This document shows positions 6,377 through 7,733 of a stretch of DNA of 7,733 bases, one piece after another. A model generated the notes under the pieces. The model did no database searches, was not told the DNA's origin, and worked only from the letters and a program-made list of their open reading frames with translations. Position 1 is the stretch's first letter. Every line of letters starts with the position of its first letter. The position numbers and the translations under genes are program-made. Source of the stretch: Enteractinococcus helveticum (GTDB taxonomy: Bacteria > Actinomycetota > Actinomycetes > Actinomycetales > Micrococcaceae); NCBI RefSeq assembly GCF_020742345.1, contig NZ_DYXC01000034.1:1-7733 (forward strand), in the 5' to 3' direction.

Positions 6377-6436
6377 ATGTTGAATGCAGTCAAATGCATG
6401 CGTGATATGACCAGTCAGGTGCTGCGGTGTGAATAG
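6377..6436 (+). CDS. Possible 19-codon leader ORF overlapping the next gene's start
   Basis: The ATG at 6377 has a good ribosome binding site, GGAG (6366-6369), with a 7-base spacer. The frame encodes 19 residues (MLNAVKCMRDMTSQVLRCE) and stops at TAG 6434-6436, overlapping the GTG start of the following gene at 6429 by eight bases in another frame. Such an overlap is typical of translational coupling, and it contains two cysteine codons and three internal or initial methionines. Its role could be a leader peptide controlling the downstream gene. No homologue is recognised and chance remains possible for so short a frame. Confidence 0.35.
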   Translation: MLNAVKCMRDMTSQVLRCE

Positions 6437-7733
6437 CCCAAATCCGAGCCTTCAAACATTCATTGATGCGCTTGAGCGCCGCTTATTGGAGATGTCGCTA
6501 GAGGAAATCCGCGAGTCACTCCTGCAGCATGCGCACACTCTGCAAAACAGTGACCGAGCAGCATTCCTTGCTATTTTCGAACACAATCACCAGACGCATC
6601 AGCAGCAATCACCAAATGTGACATGGCCGGTCGATAATCATCCACTGCTTGAAGAAATTGACGCTTTTGTGGATCGGATAGCTTCTGGCGAGTATTTCGA
6701 CGGCTTCGGCTGGGACCATGAACGTTACCTAGAGCGGTCATTTGGTGACGAATCATGGGCGCTAGAATTCGACGAATTCTTTTCAGAAGCTCATAAAGCA
6801 TTTCTCAACGGACAGGTTGGCCTGGCCCGGGCAGCATTGCAAAGACTGCTTTACGCATTGTCATTAGACGACGACGTCGGGACGTTCTGTGGGCCTGAGC
6901 CTGCAATCTACACGGTGGGTTTCAACCTCGCCGAAGCGCAGGCATGCTACCTGCGGGCTGTATATGAAACAACACCGGCAGAAGAACGAGCCGCAGAATT
7001 AGCCAAGGAATGGTTGGTCCTTCCAGAACTTGACGCCGACGTCAGCCTTGATAGCCTACGGCAAAGTCGAGGACCAGAGCTCTCAGAACTCGAGCAATTT
7101 CTTCCTGACTGGATAAACGTATTGCATTCCTTAGACCGTGACTCACCAATAGTCCGCGAGCTACTGCTCGAAGCGGCAGAACTTGCTGGCGGCGTCGACG
7201 GTCTGCGAGACCTGGCACGCGGTAGCGAGACTGATCAGGGCGCATATTACCTTCGCTGGGTGCAAGCACTGCGCAGGGCGGAATGCCAAGGGGAAGCCAT
7301 TGAGGCAGCACATGAGGCGCTATCAAAGCTGAACCACGACGGACCCATGCGGGCACTCATGGCAGAAGAATTAGCCGTGCTCTCCAAAGACAATGGTGTT
7401 CAAGTGGTCGCTGCACGTCGAGCTGCTTGGCGGGCAGATCCGAATCTGCTGCGGCTCATCCGGCTTCACGAGGCGGCGTCCCAACAGTCCCAGGCACCTG
7501 AGACCATGGCGGATGAGCTTGCTGCATTGGATGAAAAAACCGCACTGGACGACTCAGATAATGGACTGCGCGCCGTGCTTTTGGTGCTGGCCGGACGCGC
7601 GGATGACGCGGGGGCCATGCTCATCCAGTCGACAGGGCTGACAGACCGTTCCTTGCGCGATGTGGTCGTACCCTATTTGTTGATATCGGGGTGTGCGGGG
7701 CCACAGCATCCCCAATGGTCGTCAACCAGTCTC
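6429..7733 (+). CDS. Uncharacterised alpha-helical (TPR-like) protein, 3' end outside the window
   Basis: This frame has 435 codons and is still open at the window edge. The GTG at 6429 is preceded by AGGTG (6417-6421) with a 7-base spacer, and an in-frame TGA at 6408 rules out a longer start. No signal peptide or membrane helix is seen, so a cytoplasmic protein is expected. It is almost wholly helical and acidic. Notable parts are an N-terminal helical region (LERRLLEMSLEEIRESL, about 15-31), a tryptophan/glycine-rich stretch EYFDGFGWDHE...FGDESW (88-110), a helix pair resembling a TPR unit (about 120-144), TFCGPEP (152-158), and further helix pairs at about 170-200, 241-300 and 309-350. It looks like a scaffold or adaptor built from helical repeats; no catalytic motif is recognised. 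Base and codon use resemble its neighbours. I cannot assign it to a named family. Confidence 0.85.
   Translation, partial: MNSPNPSLQTFIDALERRLLEMSLEEIRESLLQHAHTLQNSDRAAFLAIFEHNHQTHQQQSPNVTWPVDNHPLLEEIDAFVDRIASGEYFDGFGWDHERYLERSFGDESWALEFDEFFSEAHKAFLNGQVGLARAALQRLLYALSLDDDVGTFCGPEPAIYTVGFNLAEAQACYLRAVYETTPAEERAAELAKEWLVLPELDADVSLDSLRQSRGPELSELEQFLPDWINVLHSLDRDSPIVRELLLEAAELAGGVDGLRDLARGSETDQGAYYLRWVQALRRAECQGEAIEAAHEALSKLNHDGPMRALMAEELAVLSKDNGVQVVAARRAAWRADPNLLRLIRLHEAASQQSQAPETMADELAALDEKTALDDSDNGLRAVLLVLAGRADDAGAMLIQSTGLTDRSLRDVVVPYLLISGCAGPQHPQWSSTSL

Noticed and set aside
6172..6405. 77-residue open frame on the plus strand
   Set aside because: It overlaps most of the coiled-coil gene in another frame, lacks a ribosome binding site, and shows no structured composition. 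The 6377 mini-ORF is in a different frame and better supported.
6763..6781. Direct repeat of GAATTCGAC/GAATTC
   Set aside because: It encodes the EFDEFF residues of the helical protein and is only two six-base copies; nothing indicates a functional site.
1..7733. CRISPR array, tRNA/rRNA genes, insertion sequence or toxin-antitoxin pair
   Set aside because: No spaced direct repeats, cloverleaf-forming sequence, transposase motif or paired small toxin/antitoxin genes were found on either strand.

Overview
The window looks like a chromosomal stretch from an actinomycete (Actinomycetota) of moderate-to-high GC. The signs are GTG/TTG start codons, apparent leaderless starts (a TANNNT -10 element seven bases before an ATG), a penicillin-binding lipoprotein with a MecA_N-type extension, and a very acidic secreted domain that would suit a salt-tolerant relative of the Micrococcaceae or corynebacteria. 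The genus is inference only. No tRNA, rRNA, CRISPR array, transposase or phage gene is visible.

Left part, minus strand: a two-gene ABC export operon. A long permease with two FtsX domains (859-3240) is followed after 12 bases by its MacB/LolD-type ATPase (79-846). A short tail (1-78) may hold the first codons of another minus-strand gene. The cargo is unknown, and no membrane-fusion protein or regulator gene lies inside the window.

Centre: a divergent intergenic region of about 195 bases (3241-3435) carries back-to-back candidate promoters and two small dyads. To its right, on the plus strand, is a class B penicillin-binding lipoprotein (3436-5547) with all three transpeptidase motifs. A small two-helix membrane protein (5585-5815) follows 37 bases later and is probably co-transcribed. 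These two genes act at the cell envelope: peptidoglycan cross-linking plus a small membrane partner of unknown role.

Right part, plus strand: a 175-base spacer (5816-5990) contains a perfect 8-bp inverted repeat, two DnaA-box-like 9-mers in opposite orientation and a short direct repeat. Then come a 110-residue membrane-anchored coiled-coil protein (5991-6323), a hairpin at its stop codon, a candidate promoter, and a 19-codon mini-ORF overlapping the GTG start of a long uncharacterised alpha-helical protein. That last gene runs off the window (6429 to beyond 7733).

Most of the window is conventional. The parts that known families explain least are the partial helical protein with its overlapping mini-ORF, the spacer at 5878-5911, and the divergent control region. 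I see no convincing sign of a wholly new multi-gene system.
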